Origin: an uncultured Alcaligenaceae bacterium | Lineage (GTDB): Bacteria > Pseudomonadota > Gammaproteobacteria > Burkholderiales > Burkholderiaceae_B | DNA length: 64,000 bases | NCBI GenBank assembly: GCA_937952975.1 | Contig: CALFXX010000052.1 | Location: forward strand, 56,872 to 120,871 | Direction: 5' to 3' | Part shown: piece after piece, positions 7,903 through 16,749 of the stretch | Position numbering within the stretch: the stretch's first letter is position 1 | Layout: each line of letters opens with the position of its first letter | Notes under the pieces: model-generated | Told to the model about the DNA's origin: nothing | Seen by the model: the letters and a program-made list of their open reading frames with translations, nothing else | The model's database searches: none | Position numbers and translations under genes: made by a program

Positions 7903-8639
7903 GGCGCGAGTTCGTCTGCACGCAGTTGTGCGGCTTCAAAATCGAGAGTGCCTTCGTAGATGCTACGGCCTAAAATCGCACCTTCAATGCCTTCGGCTTC
8001 AACTGCACACAGCGCTTCGATGTCGCGCATGTCTGTGACACCACCTGAGGCAATGACTGGAATCCGGATATGTTGTGCGAGTCGTACGGTCGCCTCGATG
8101 TTGACGCCTGTGAGCATGCCATCACGGCCAATATCCGTATAGATAATGGCTTCGCAGCCATAGTCTTCAAATTTTTTGGCCATATCAAGCACATCGTGCT
8201 TAGTGAGCTTGCTCCAACCGTCGGTTGCCACTTTGCCATCGCGTGCATCAAGCCCGACAATAATGCTGCCTGGGAATGCACCACACGCATCATGCAAAAA
8301 GCCTGGGTTTTTGACTGCTGCTGTACCGATGATGACGTAGGTGATGCCGAAGTCAAGATAACGCTCAATGGTGTCGAGGTCGCGAATGCCACCGCCAATC
8401 TGAACCGGAATGTCAGCACCGACAGAATCGACAATCGCTCGAATGACGGATTCATTTTTGGGCTTGCCAGCCACAGCGCCATTGAGGTCGACTAAGTGCA
8501 GGCGTCGGGCACCTCGGTCAAGCCAAAGATTAGACATGGCGGTTGGGTCTTCAGAGAAGACCGTTGCGTCGTCGAGGTCGCCTTGGCGGAGTCGGACGCA
8601 GCGCCCGTCTTTGAGATCAATTGCAGGGATCAGCAGCAT
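7899..8639 (-). CDS. hisA: ProFAR isomerase
   Basis: This 246-residue half-barrel duplication enzyme isomerises ProFAR to PRFAR. The first catalytic Asp is in LLIPAIDLKDGRCVRLRQG and the second in IIYTDIGRDGMLTG, where HisF has related motifs. It is translationally coupled to hisF. A 73-base gap separates it from hisH upstream. That gap is the only sizeable one in the hisH-hisE stretch, and I see no clear terminator or promoter in it. Confidence 0.97.
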   Translation of the reverse strand: MLLIPAIDLKDGRCVRLRQGDLDDATVFSEDPTAMSNLWLDRGARRLHLVDLNGAVAGKPKNESVIRAIVDSVGADIPVQIGGGIRDLDTIERYLDFGITYVIIGTAAVKNPGFLHDACGAFPGSIIVGLDARDGKVATDGWSKLTKHDVLDMAKKFEDYGCEAIIYTDIGRDGMLTGVNIEATVRLAQHIRIPVIASGGVTDMRDIEALCAVEAEGIEGAILGRSIYEGTLDFEAAQLRADELAP

Positions 8640-8712
8640 GTGATTATTGAGTGGTCACGTAAAGTTCAAAGCACCCGCGACAAGCGAGCGTTGATAAGGG
8701 GTTAGTTTAAGT

Positions 8713-9348
8713 TTAAGGCTTCCAGTCTACAAAATTACGGTAAAGACGCAAACCATATTCGGCACTTTTTTCAGGGTGAAACTGTACGGCAAAGATATTA
8801 TCGGCCGCAACCGCACAGGTGAATAGGCCACCGTAGTTGCTTTGTCCGACGGTTAGCTCAGCTTGCGCGGGCACGGCATAGTAACTGTGAACAAAATAAA
8901 AGGGGGTCATATCAGGAATCCCCTGCCACAGGGCATGCTCACGGCTTTGTTTGACCGGATTCCAGCCCATGTGTGGCACCTTAAGTTGCTGCGCACCCGC
9001 GTCGAAGGCTGGACCCTGAAAGCGGCGTACCTCGCCTTTGAAGATACCCAGGCTGCTGGTGTTGCCTTCTTCGCTGCGCTCGAACAGCATTTGTTCGCCC
9101 ACGCAAACCCCAAGTAAGGGTTTATTTTTTGCTGCGCGAATGACAGCCTCGCGCAAGCCCGCCTCATCGAGCGTACGAATACAGTCTGCCATTGCGCCTT
9201 GACCTGGAAACACGACCCGGTCAGCGGCCAGAATGTCGCGTGCCTGACTGCATAGACGAATGTCCGCCTCAGGAGCGGCGTGGCGTAACGCCCGCTCGAC
9301 CGAGTGGATGTTACCCATGCCGTAGTCAACAATGGCGATCAGGGACAT
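8713..9348 (-). CDS. hisH: Imidazole glycerol phosphate synthase, glutaminase subunit
   Basis: This 211-residue class I glutamine amidotransferase has the nucleophile Cys in LLGVCVGEQMLFE and the His-Glu pair in VQFHPEKS. It hydrolyses glutamine and channels ammonia to HisF. N-terminal IVDYGMGNIHSVERAL is typical. It starts 3 bases after the hisB stop codon. Confidence 0.97.
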   Translation of the reverse strand: MSLIAIVDYGMGNIHSVERALRHAAPEADIRLCSQARDILAADRVVFPGQGAMADCIRTLDEAGLREAVIRAAKNKPLLGVCVGEQMLFERSEEGNTSSLGIFKGEVRRFQGPAFDAGAQQLKVPHMGWNPVKQSREHALWQGIPDMTPFYFVHSYYAVPAQAELTVGQSNYGGLFTCAVAADNIFAVQFHPEKSAEYGLRLYRNFVDWKP

Positions 9349-9351
9349 GGC

Positions 9352-9939
9352 TTACAGCACACCTTTTGTAGAAGGTACGACGCCGGCGCTGCGCGGATCA
9401 AGTTCGAGCGCCATGCGCAGTGCTCGGCCAGTTGCCTTGAAAATAGTTTCGCACTGGTGATGTGCGTTGACACCGCGTAAGTTATCGATGTGCATGGTCA
9501 GCAGTGCATGGTTGACCAAACCTTGAAAAAATTCAATGGTGAGGTCAACGTCAAAATCACCTACCCGGGCGCGGGTGAAGGGCACATGAAACTGTAAGCC
9601 GGGCCTGCCTGAAAAATCGACCACCACGCGCGAAAGCGCTTCATCAAGAGGAACGTAGGCATGGCCGTAGCGACGAATGCCTGCTTTATCACCCACGGCT
9701 TTTGCGATGGCTTGTCCGATCGTAATGCCAACGTCTTCAACGGTGTGATGCGCGTCGATTTCTAGGTCGCCCTGCGCATGAACCTCAAGATCAATTAAAC
9801 CGTGCCGGGCAATTTGATCGAGCATGTGATCTAAAAAGGGCACACCTGTATCGAGCTTTTGGCGGCCTGTGCCATCAAGATTGATTGCGACACGTATTTT
9901 TGTTTCGTTGGTGTTACGGATAATTTCGGCGGTGCGCAT
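9352..9939 (-). CDS. hisB: Imidazoleglycerol-phosphate dehydratase (monofunctional HisB)
   Basis: This 195-residue protein dehydrates imidazole glycerol phosphate to imidazole acetol phosphate. Manganese-binding segments FLDHMLDQIARHG, DAHHTVEDVGI and VNAHHQCETIFK are intact. There is no N-terminal histidinol-phosphatase domain, so that activity must come from another gene. It follows hisD after 82 bases, where hisC would be expected. Confidence 0.97.
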   Translation of the reverse strand: MRTAEIIRNTNETKIRVAINLDGTGRQKLDTGVPFLDHMLDQIARHGLIDLEVHAQGDLEIDAHHTVEDVGITIGQAIAKAVGDKAGIRRYGHAYVPLDEALSRVVVDFSGRPGLQFHVPFTRARVGDFDVDLTIEFFQGLVNHALLTMHIDNLRGVNAHHQCETIFKATGRALRMALELDPRSAGVVPSTKGVL

Positions 9940-10021
9940 GGCTTGGGCTCTTGGCGTCAGAAACTATATTGTAGGGCGGTCTGAGCGAATTGTTGTGATG
10001 AATGGTGTTTGACCGAGGTGC

Positions 10022-11335
10022 CTAGTTGTTGCCCGAGGGGGCGAGGCGGTAGGCGGCGCTTGCTGCATGGGCTTGCAGGCCTTCACCAAGCGCGAGTTCG
10101 GCCGCAATTTTGCCGAGTGTTTGCGCGCCCGCAGCCGACACATGGATCAAACTCGAGCGTTTCTGGAAATCATAGACACCCAACGGCGAAGAAAACCGAG
10201 CAGTGCGCGAGGTTGGCAACACATGGTTTGGACCTGCACAATAGTCGCCGAGCGACTCAGAGCTGTGTTGCCCCATAAAGATCGCACCCGCGTGACGCAA
10301 ATGGGGCAGCCAAGCGTCGGGCTCTTCGACCGACACCTCAAGATGCTCGGGTGCGATCTGATTGCTAATGGCGCAAGCTTCGCCCAAATCACGCACCAAA
10401 ATGAGTGCGCCACGATCGCGCAAACTTGTGCGAATGATGTCAGCACGGGGCATTGTGGGTAGCAGTTTATTCATTGAGCGCTCGACCGCGTCGAGATAGC
10501 CTGCGTCTGGGCATAGCAAGATCGCTTGGGCCAGTTCGTCGTGTTCGGCTTGCGAGAACAGATCCATCGCAATCCAGTCGGGCGATGTTTTACCGTCGCA
10601 GATGATCAGGATTTCGCTTGGGCCTGCAATCATGTCGATGCCTACCGTGCCAAATACCCGGCGCTTTGCTGCCGCGACGTAGGCATTGCCCGGTCCGACA
10701 ATTTTATCGACCGCCGGTATCGTTGCGGTGCCATATGCAAGCGCACCCACAGCCTGCGCGCCGCCGATGGCAAAACAACGGTCAACGCCCGCGATGGCTG
10801 CGGCCGCCAAAACCATGGCGTTACGCTGACCGCCAGGGGTTGGCGTCACCATCACAACTTCAGAGACGCCCGCGACTTTTGCCGGAATGGCATTCATGAG
10901 GACTGACGATGGATAAGCTGCTTTGCCGCCCGGTACATACACCCCGACGCGATCCAGAGCAGTTACTTGTTGACCTAAACGGGTGCCGTCGGCCTCTGTG
11001 TAAGACCAGCTCTTTTGAATTTGATGCAGGTGATAGGTGCGTACACGCTCGGCGGCCGCCTCAAGGGCCTGCCGCTGTGACGCTGGCAGTTCAGCCAATG
11101 CTTTGAGCCATTCGCTGCGAGGAATTTCGAGTTCAGCGGCCTGTTGGATTTGCACCCGATCGAACTCTTGCGTCAGGCGCACAAGCGCCACGTCGCCTTC
11201 AGTACGCACCAGCTTGAGGATGCGCGCCGCGGCACTGTCAATCGCTTCGTCCTGCTCGGCATCAAACGCGAGTAACGCGCTAAGCTTTGCATCAAAATCT
11301 GGATCGCGCGAGTCTAGGCGTGAAAGTGTTGCCAT
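10022..11335 (-). CDS. hisD: Histidinol dehydrogenase
   Basis: This 437-residue enzyme carries out the last two steps, histidinol to histidine, using NAD+ and zinc. Recognisable segments are YVPGGKAAYPSSVLMN, IGGAQAVGALAYGTATIP, VDKIVGPGNAYVAAAKR, IAGPSEILI, the zinc-site SQAEHDE, and GPNHVLPTSRTARFSS. It starts 21 bases after hisG and is followed directly by hisB, without hisC. Confidence 0.97.
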   Translation of the reverse strand: MATLSRLDSRDPDFDAKLSALLAFDAEQDEAIDSAAARILKLVRTEGDVALVRLTQEFDRVQIQQAAELEIPRSEWLKALAELPASQRQALEAAAERVRTYHLHQIQKSWSYTEADGTRLGQQVTALDRVGVYVPGGKAAYPSSVLMNAIPAKVAGVSEVVMVTPTPGGQRNAMVLAAAAIAGVDRCFAIGGAQAVGALAYGTATIPAVDKIVGPGNAYVAAAKRRVFGTVGIDMIAGPSEILIICDGKTSPDWIAMDLFSQAEHDELAQAILLCPDAGYLDAVERSMNKLLPTMPRADIIRTSLRDRGALILVRDLGEACAISNQIAPEHLEVSVEEPDAWLPHLRHAGAIFMGQHSSESLGDYCAGPNHVLPTSRTARFSSPLGVYDFQKRSSLIHVSAAGAQTLGKIAAELALGEGLQAHAASAAYRLAPSGNN

Positions 11336-11356
11336 GGTGTCAATCTCAAGGTGTCG

Positions 11357-12040
11357 CTACGTTGCCACGGTTGCGTGACTGGCTTGTTCAAAGGCATCTA
11401 AAAGAGGTTGCAGTTGTGCATGACGTGTTTTAAGCGCAGCACGGTTAACGACGAGTCGCGATGAAATCGGCATGATGTCTTCAACTGCGACCAAATCGTT
11501 GGCTTTCAGGGTGTTGCCCGTTGACACTAAGTCGACAATTGCATCGGCCAAGCCCACCAGTGGGGCAAGCTCCATTGAGCCATACAGTTTGATCAAGTCG
11601 ACGTATACCCCTTTTGCAGCAAAGTGTTCGCGCGCAGCCTGGGTGTACTTGGTTGCCACGCGCAAGCGCGCGCCCTGGCGCACTGCAGCCTCGTAGTCAA
11701 AGCCTTTACGCACCGCGACGGCAAGGCGGCAGCGCGCGATATTCAGATCAATCGGCTGATAGAGCCCGCCAGGATGCTGCGCTGCATGTTCAATGAGCAC
11801 ATCTTTACCTGCAATGCCCAGATCAGCGGCGCCGTACTCAACATAGGTTGGCACATCAGAGGCGCGCACAATAATTAACCGCAATCCCGGGTTGCTGGTC
11901 GCGATAATCAGTTTGCGTGACTGTTCAGGGTTTTCAGAAACCTGAATGCCTGCAGCCTCAAGGAGCGGTAGAGTTTCTTCAAAAATTCGGCCTTTTGAGA
12001 GGGCCATTGTCAGAGGGCGAAGCGGCTCAGCTGTGCTCAT
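11357..12040 (-). CDS. hisG: ATP phosphoribosyltransferase, short (HisZ-dependent) form
   Basis: This 227-residue enzyme catalyses the first and committed step, joining ATP and PRPP. ALSKGRIFEETLPLLEAAG and the PRPP-binding region IVDLVSTGNTLKANDL are intact. The C-terminal regulatory domain of the long form is missing, as expected for the short class that works in a complex with HisZ. No hisZ is in this window. The start overlaps the murA stop by 4 bases. An internal Met at residue 12 is an alternative start. Confidence 0.95.
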   Translation of the reverse strand: MSTAEPLRPLTMALSKGRIFEETLPLLEAAGIQVSENPEQSRKLIIATSNPGLRLIIVRASDVPTYVEYGAADLGIAGKDVLIEHAAQHPGGLYQPIDLNIARCRLAVAVRKGFDYEAAVRQGARLRVATKYTQAAREHFAAKGVYVDLIKLYGSMELAPLVGLADAIVDLVSTGNTLKANDLVAVEDIMPISSRLVVNRAALKTRHAQLQPLLDAFEQASHATVAT

Positions 12041-13305
12041 GAGAGATCCTTGCTTGAAAGGCGTTCGATTTTGGCACCAAGCTGTCTGAGCTTGTGCTCC
12101 ATGCGTTCGTAGCCGCGATCCAGATGATAGATCCGCTCGACGACGGTCTCACCTTCGGCCGCCAGACCAGCAATCACAAGACTGGCAGAGGCACGCAAAT
12201 CGGTTGCCATCACAGTAGCACCCGATAGCTTTGCCACACCGCGAACAACAGCCGTATGGCCATCAATATCGATGCGCGCACCTAAGCGCAGCAACTCTTG
12301 GACGTGCATGTAGCGATTTTCGAAAATGGTTTCGGCGATGACCGAGGTGCCATCGGCTAACGCACTGAGCGCCATGACCTGTGCCTGCATATCGGTCGCA
12401 AAGCCAGGATATTCGTGCGTCCGAAAATCAACTGGCTTGGGTCGTTGATTCATGGTGGCGCGAATCCAGTCTGTGCCGCAGGTCAGTGTCACACCGGCCT
12501 CTTGCAGCTTAGAAAGTGTGGCGCCCATTGTTTCAGGCGCGACCTTGCGCAAGGTGATCTCGCCCCCCGCAGCGCCCACTGCACACAAGAAGCTGCCAGC
12601 TTCAATGCGATCAGGGATGACCTCGTGCGTAGCACCATGCAGGCTTGTGACGCCATCGACCACGATGCGGTCAGTGCCATGACCCTGTATCCGTGCGCCC
12701 ATCTTAATTAAAAGTTCGGCCAAGTCGACGACCTCAGGCTCACGGGCGGCGTTCTCTAAAACGGTTTGGCCTTCTGCTAAGACGGCTGCCATGAGTAGGT
12801 TTTCGGTGCCAGTGACGGTGACCATATCGGTACGAATGACAGCACCTTTCAGGCGTTTGGCGCGTGCCACAACAAACCCATGCTCAATGCTGATGTCGGC
12901 GCCCAAAGCAGCCAAGCCGTGAATGTGCTGGTCAACGGGGCGCTGTCCGATTGCACAGCCACCTGGCAGACTGACCCGCGCTTGGCCAAACCGTGCGAGT
13001 AAGGGCCCCAGCACCAAAATCGAGGCTCGCATAGTTTTAACCAGCTCGTAGGGCGCTTCGAGTGTTGTGACGTCGTTGGCCGTGATGTTGACGGTGCCAT
13101 TGCTTTCGCGTGTGCAGCGTACGCCCATCTGACTTAATAATTTAAGCGTCGTCGCAATGTCGTTTAATTCGGGGACATTGGTAAGAGTGATCGTATCGGC
13201 GGTCAGCAAACCTGCGCATAAGATTGGCAGTGCCGCATTTTTTGCTCCTGAAATACTGATCTCACCGTGAAGGCGATTGCCACCCGTAATTCGTAAGATA
13301 TCCAT
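12037..13305 (-). CDS. murA: UDP-N-acetylglucosamine 1-carboxyvinyltransferase
   Basis: This 422-residue enzyme transfers enolpyruvate from PEP to UDP-GlcNAc, the first committed step of peptidoglycan synthesis. The catalytic loop SLPGGCAIGQRPVDQH contains the active-site Cys (fosfomycin-sensitive type). N-terminal GGNRLHGEISISGAKNAALP and C-terminal DLRASASLVIAGLAAEG are typical. It overlaps ibaG by 1 base and hisG by 4, which ties cell-wall and histidine genes in one transcript. Confidence 0.97.
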   Translation of the reverse strand: MDILRITGGNRLHGEISISGAKNAALPILCAGLLTADTITLTNVPELNDIATTLKLLSQMGVRCTRESNGTVNITANDVTTLEAPYELVKTMRASILVLGPLLARFGQARVSLPGGCAIGQRPVDQHIHGLAALGADISIEHGFVVARAKRLKGAVIRTDMVTVTGTENLLMAAVLAEGQTVLENAAREPEVVDLAELLIKMGARIQGHGTDRIVVDGVTSLHGATHEVIPDRIEAGSFLCAVGAAGGEITLRKVAPETMGATLSKLQEAGVTLTCGTDWIRATMNQRPKPVDFRTHEYPGFATDMQAQVMALSALADGTSVIAETIFENRYMHVQELLRLGARIDIDGHTAVVRGVAKLSGATVMATDLRASASLVIAGLAAEGETVVERIYHLDRGYERMEHKLRQLGAKIERLSSKDLS

Positions 13306-13547
13306 CAGGCGGGTTTGCTGAACTCTTCGGGGGTTAAGGTACGCATCGACAGCGCGTGAATTTCTTGCTTCATGCGATCGCCCAAGGCGGCATACACCAA
13401 TTGATGACGGGCGATCAGGCGCTTGCCTGCGAAGGCGTTACTGACAATCACAGCCTCGAAATGTGCGCCGTCGCCGCTGACTTCAAGGTGCTCGCAGGCG
13501 AGGCCCGCGGCGATGTAAGCGCGAATATCTTCTGGGGTGGGCAACAT
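13305..13547 (-). CDS. ibaG: BolA/IbaG-family protein
   Basis: This protein of about 80 residues has the BolA core: VSGDGAHFEAVIVSNAFAGK, RLIARHQLVYAALGDRM and the HALSMRTLTPEE end. IbaG-type proteins bind monothiol glutaredoxins and [2Fe-2S] clusters. I chose the ATG at 13547. A TTG three codons earlier is possible, but the AAGG upstream would then be only 3 bases from it. Linkage to murA and the mla genes is widespread in proteobacteria. Confidence 0.92.
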   Translation of the reverse strand: MLPTPEDIRAYIAAGLACEHLEVSGDGAHFEAVIVSNAFAGKRLIARHQLVYAALGDRMKQEIHALSMRTLTPEEFSKPA

Positions 13548-13604
13548 GATCTGCAAGGTCCTTGAGCGGGCAACGATTCTGGAATAATCGCTATTTTAGA
13601 TGGT

Positions 13605-14396
13605 TTACGTACGCAGCTTGTAGCCTCGACCCAATAGGCGTAGGGCAAACGTCGCCAAAACGGAAAAGACGCCGGCGACAACGGCTAGGCTGTGCCAAGG
13701 CGATACATCGGCGACGCCAAAAAAACCGTAACGAAACCCGTCAATTGTGTAGAAAAGAGGGTTCCAGTGCGATACCGTCTGCCAAAACGCGGGCAAGGTG
13801 TGTACCGAATAAAACACACCTGACAAAAACGTGGCCGGCATGATCAGAAAATTTTGAAAAGCAGCGAGCTGATCAAATTTTTCAGAGGTGAGCCCAGCAA
13901 TTAAGCCCAAAATGGCCATAATTCCGCAAGATAGCATCGCAAAGGCAAGCGCCCAAAGAGGGTGCTTGATCGACATCGGGCTGAAATATAAAGAAACCAA
14001 CCACACGCAGGTGCCGACCGCTAGACCGCGCACGATTGCCGCCAGCACGTAAGCACTGAAAAATTCACGGTGCGAAATGGGTGGCAACAGCACAAACACT
14101 AAGTTGCCTGTTACCCGGCTTTGAATGAGTGATGATGAGGGGTTAGCAAAAGCGTTTTGCAACATGCTCATCATCATGAGCCCGGGGATCAAAAAGGCTG
14201 TGTACGGAACGCTGCCATACACTTGGATGCGGTCTTGCAGCACTTGGGCAAAAATGACAAGGTACAGCAACGCCGTGATGACAGGTGCGGCAATGGTTTG
14301 AAAACTGACTTTCCAGAATCGCAGTAACTCTTTGCCAAGCAGGGTTGGAAACCCTGAGCCAGCACCGGTACGCGCGGTCAAAATGGGGGCGCTCAT
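13605..14396 (-). CDS. ABC-2 type transporter permease
   Basis: This 263-residue protein has six hydrophobic segments and the ABC-2 layout. FPTLLGKELLRFWK is the N-terminal amphipathic start, and FLIMPATFLSGVFYSVHTLP is the conserved central loop of YadH/NodJ-like permeases. It overlaps its ATPase by 4 bases, so the two form one exporter. The substrate is unknown. The pair is regularly found between the mla genes and ibaG-murA in Burkholderiales, which suggests an envelope-related role. Confidence 0.92.
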   Translation of the reverse strand: MSAPILTARTGAGSGFPTLLGKELLRFWKVSFQTIAAPVITALLYLVIFAQVLQDRIQVYGSVPYTAFLIPGLMMMSMLQNAFANPSSSLIQSRVTGNLVFVLLPPISHREFFSAYVLAAIVRGLAVGTCVWLVSLYFSPMSIKHPLWALAFAMLSCGIMAILGLIAGLTSEKFDQLAAFQNFLIMPATFLSGVFYSVHTLPAFWQTVSHWNPLFYTIDGFRYGFFGVADVSPWHSLAVVAGVFSVLATFALRLLGRGYKLRT

Positions 14397-15184
14397 GCAC
14401 GCACCTCAGAAAACTTAGATGGTTGAGCGTTCATAATGTGTACAAACGCCTGCTCGAGGTTTCCGCCACCACGCGCGATCAGTGCTTGGGTGGTGTCAAG
14501 CGCGACGATGCGCCCGCCCTTGAGCATGGCTGTGCGGTTGCACAGCATCTCGGCTTCTTCTAGGTAGTGTGTGGTCAAGATGATCGTGTGCCCCTGAGTA
14601 TTGAGCCGAGAGATAAACTCCCAAAGGCTGCGGCGCAAGTCAACATCGACCCCGGCTGTGGGCTCGTCCAGCACAATCACAGGGGGGCGATGCACCAGTG
14701 CTTGGGCAACCAGCACACGGCGTTTCATCCCGCCCGATAAGGCGCGCATGTTTTCGTCGGCTTTGTCGGTGAGGCCTAGATTGGCCAAAATTTCATCGAT
14801 CCAATCGTCGTTGTGGCGAAAGCCAAAATAGCCTGACTGAATACGCAAGGTTTCGCGAACAGTAAAAAACGGATCGTACACGAGCTCTTGGGGTACCACC
14901 CCCAATGAGCGCCTGGCTGCTTGATAATCGGTGACAACATCGTGACCGCAAACACTCGCACGCCCTTTGGTTGCCTGGCACAGCCCAGCCAACACAGAGA
15001 TGAGCGTTGTTTTGCCAGCCCCATTGGGCCCGAGCAACGCAAAAAACTCGCCGTGCTCAATCGTTAACGAGACATCATCAAGCGCCTGAAAGCCGGGCCC
15101 TTCAGGCGCCCTTAACAGGCCACGCCATCCCAACGTGCGGGGCGCGAAAATCTTAGAAACATGTTCAAACGAAACAGCAGACAT
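14393..15184 (-). CDS. ABC transporter ATP-binding protein (partner of the ABC-2 permease)
   Basis: This 263-residue ATPase has Walker A LLGPNGAGKTTLISVLAG, the signature LSGGMKRRVLVAQAL and Walker B VIVLDEPTAGVD followed by an H-loop TTHYLEEAEM. It belongs with YadG/NodI-type exporters. It is separated from mlaC by 64 bases, where related genomes have a STAS-domain gene (mlaB); none is present here. Confidence 0.94.
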   Translation of the reverse strand: MSAVSFEHVSKIFAPRTLGWRGLLRAPEGPGFQALDDVSLTIEHGEFFALLGPNGAGKTTLISVLAGLCQATKGRASVCGHDVVTDYQAARRSLGVVPQELVYDPFFTVRETLRIQSGYFGFRHNDDWIDEILANLGLTDKADENMRALSGGMKRRVLVAQALVHRPPVIVLDEPTAGVDVDLRRSLWEFISRLNTQGHTIILTTHYLEEAEMLCNRTAMLKGGRIVALDTTQALIARGGGNLEQAFVHIMNAQPSKFSEVRA

Positions 15185-15248
15185 AACGACCTTGTTGTGA
15201 GACGGAGCGCCCGAGCGACCAGAAACCCTGCGGGACCGGGATGGATAG

Positions 15249-15884
15249 TTATTGTTGTGCGCGTTGATTCAGAGCCTGAATCAGGCCATCGATACCGTTT
15301 TGACTAATTTGCTGAGAAAACTGATTGCGGTAGTTTTCGATCAGCCAGATGTTTTCTACGTTCAAGTCGTAAATTTTCCAGCCTTGAGCTGTTTTTTCAA
15401 GACGATAATCCAGCCCAATCGGTTGGGTATTTGCGTGCTGCGTGACCTGAGACTTCACCACAATGTCGCTTGCGCTGACGTCGCCGCGCAAAGGTAAAAC
15501 TTTAACGCTGGTGGCCTCGTCAACGCGGGTGAAGGCACCGCTATACGCGCGGCCTAGCGTGCCACGAAAGGCTTTGACCAAGGCTGCTTGCTGCTCGGCT
15601 GTTGCCTGCCGCCAATAGCGCCCCGCTGCGAGCCGAGTTGTCTTTTCAAAATCGACATTCGGCAAAATCAAATCATCAACGATTTGATTCACGCGCGCGG
15701 TGTTACCAGCGCGTGCGCTGCCATCGGCCTTCAGCGCAGCTAACACCTGATCAGCAACTTGCTGCACGAAGTCATTGGGTGCGGCGTTCGGGTCAGGCTT
15801 CGCTTGTGAGCGTGCTGTGTGATTCAGTCCAAGCAGCAGACATAACATCAACAGTTTTAGAAAAAAATCAATACGAAACTTCAT
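15249..15884 (-). CDS. mlaC: MlaC-type periplasmic phospholipid-binding protein
   Basis: This 211-residue protein has a signal peptide (residues about 1-27, FFLKLLMLCLLLGLN ending near ARSQA) and the MlaC/Ttg2D domain: VDDLILPNVDFEKTTRLAAG and the hydrophobic-pocket segments IGLDYRLEKTAQGWKIYDLN. It shuttles phospholipids between the MlaA-porin complex in the outer membrane and the MlaFED complex in the inner membrane. It lies 55 bases after mlaA. Confidence 0.94.
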   Translation of the reverse strand: MKFRIDFFLKLLMLCLLLGLNHTARSQAKPDPNAAPNDFVQQVADQVLAALKADGSARAGNTARVNQIVDDLILPNVDFEKTTRLAAGRYWRQATAEQQAALVKAFRGTLGRAYSGAFTRVDEATSVKVLPLRGDVSASDIVVKSQVTQHANTQPIGLDYRLEKTAQGWKIYDLNVENIWLIENYRNQFSQQISQNGIDGLIQALNQRAQQ

Positions 15885-15939
15885 GAAAAAATCCTTGCGA
15901 TAGACTCAATAGTTTGGTGTAGGCACTCAACGCGCAGCC

Positions 15940-16737
15940 CTATTTTTTTGGAGCGACACTCAGGGCCTTCTCGTCGGCGGTTTCGGCTCCAAAGTCTTCA
16001 TAGTTTGGTAGCTTCTCAGCCTCTGCGGTTGCACCGTCGACCTGAGCCTTGCGGCGTTTCAAGTAGGCGTCGCGTATGAAGCTGTAGCGATCCAGTGCGG
16101 TACGGTCGATTGTGTTTGTCACTTCAAGTAGCGCCTCTCGGCGTTCAACCACCTCGAGGCCATAAATCGAATTGCGCACGTCAATGTTATTAATTAACGA
16201 GCCATAACCAACTTGATTGACGTATAAATCGACGGCTCGCCCGGCGCCGTCTCTGAGCGTTGATGAGCCAATAATAGGCAGCACAACATACGGGCCAGAG
16301 TCTAAGCCCCAGACGCCAAGGGTGACTCCAAAGTCATTTGGAATGCGCTTGGCGCCAGTTTGGCTTGCAATATCTAAACAGCCGCCAAGCCCCATGGTTG
16401 AGTTCAGTAAGACGCGACCAAAGGTATTGAGCGCATCGACCTGGCGTCCTTGTAACGTACTGTTAAACCAAGACCAAACGTCACCGATATTTAAAAAGAT
16501 GTTGTTGACACAGGTGCGAACCGGTTGAGGCACGACAACCGAGTAGGCCTCGGCGACGGGCTTTAAGACGGCGCGGTCGACTGCATCGTTGAATTCAAAC
16601 ACCGCGCGGTTTGACGCCTCAAGGGGGTCATTGGGGTTTGCCGGACCGACCGGGCGCGTGGCGCATCCGGACAGTATCACCAAGGCAAGCCCAGACAGTG
16701 CCAGGCCTAGCTGTTGATTAAAAAAACGAGAGCGCAT
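15940..16737 (-). CDS. mlaA: MlaA/VacJ outer-membrane lipoprotein
   Basis: This 265-residue lipoprotein has a lipobox VILSGC with the acylated Cys at position 25. The following residue is Ala rather than Asp, consistent with outer-membrane sorting. The VacJ domain is clear from NDPLEASNRAVFEFNDAVDR to SQTGAKRIPNDFGVTLG and GPYVVLPIIGSSTLRDGAG. MlaA removes mislocalised phospholipid from the outer leaflet. Here it sits inside the mla operon between mlaD and mlaC, unlike E. coli, where it is unlinked. Confidence 0.95.
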   Translation of the reverse strand: MRSRFFNQQLGLALSGLALVILSGCATRPVGPANPNDPLEASNRAVFEFNDAVDRAVLKPVAEAYSVVVPQPVRTCVNNIFLNIGDVWSWFNSTLQGRQVDALNTFGRVLLNSTMGLGGCLDIASQTGAKRIPNDFGVTLGVWGLDSGPYVVLPIIGSSTLRDGAGRAVDLYVNQVGYGSLINNIDVRNSIYGLEVVERREALLEVTNTIDRTALDRYSFIRDAYLKRRKAQVDGATAEAEKLPNYEDFGAETADEKALSVAPKK

Positions 16738-16749
16738 GTTGCTTGACCG

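Noticed and set aside
9940..10021. hisC pseudogene remnant between hisD and hisB
   Set aside because: The 82 bases are too short and show no aminotransferase motif in any frame.
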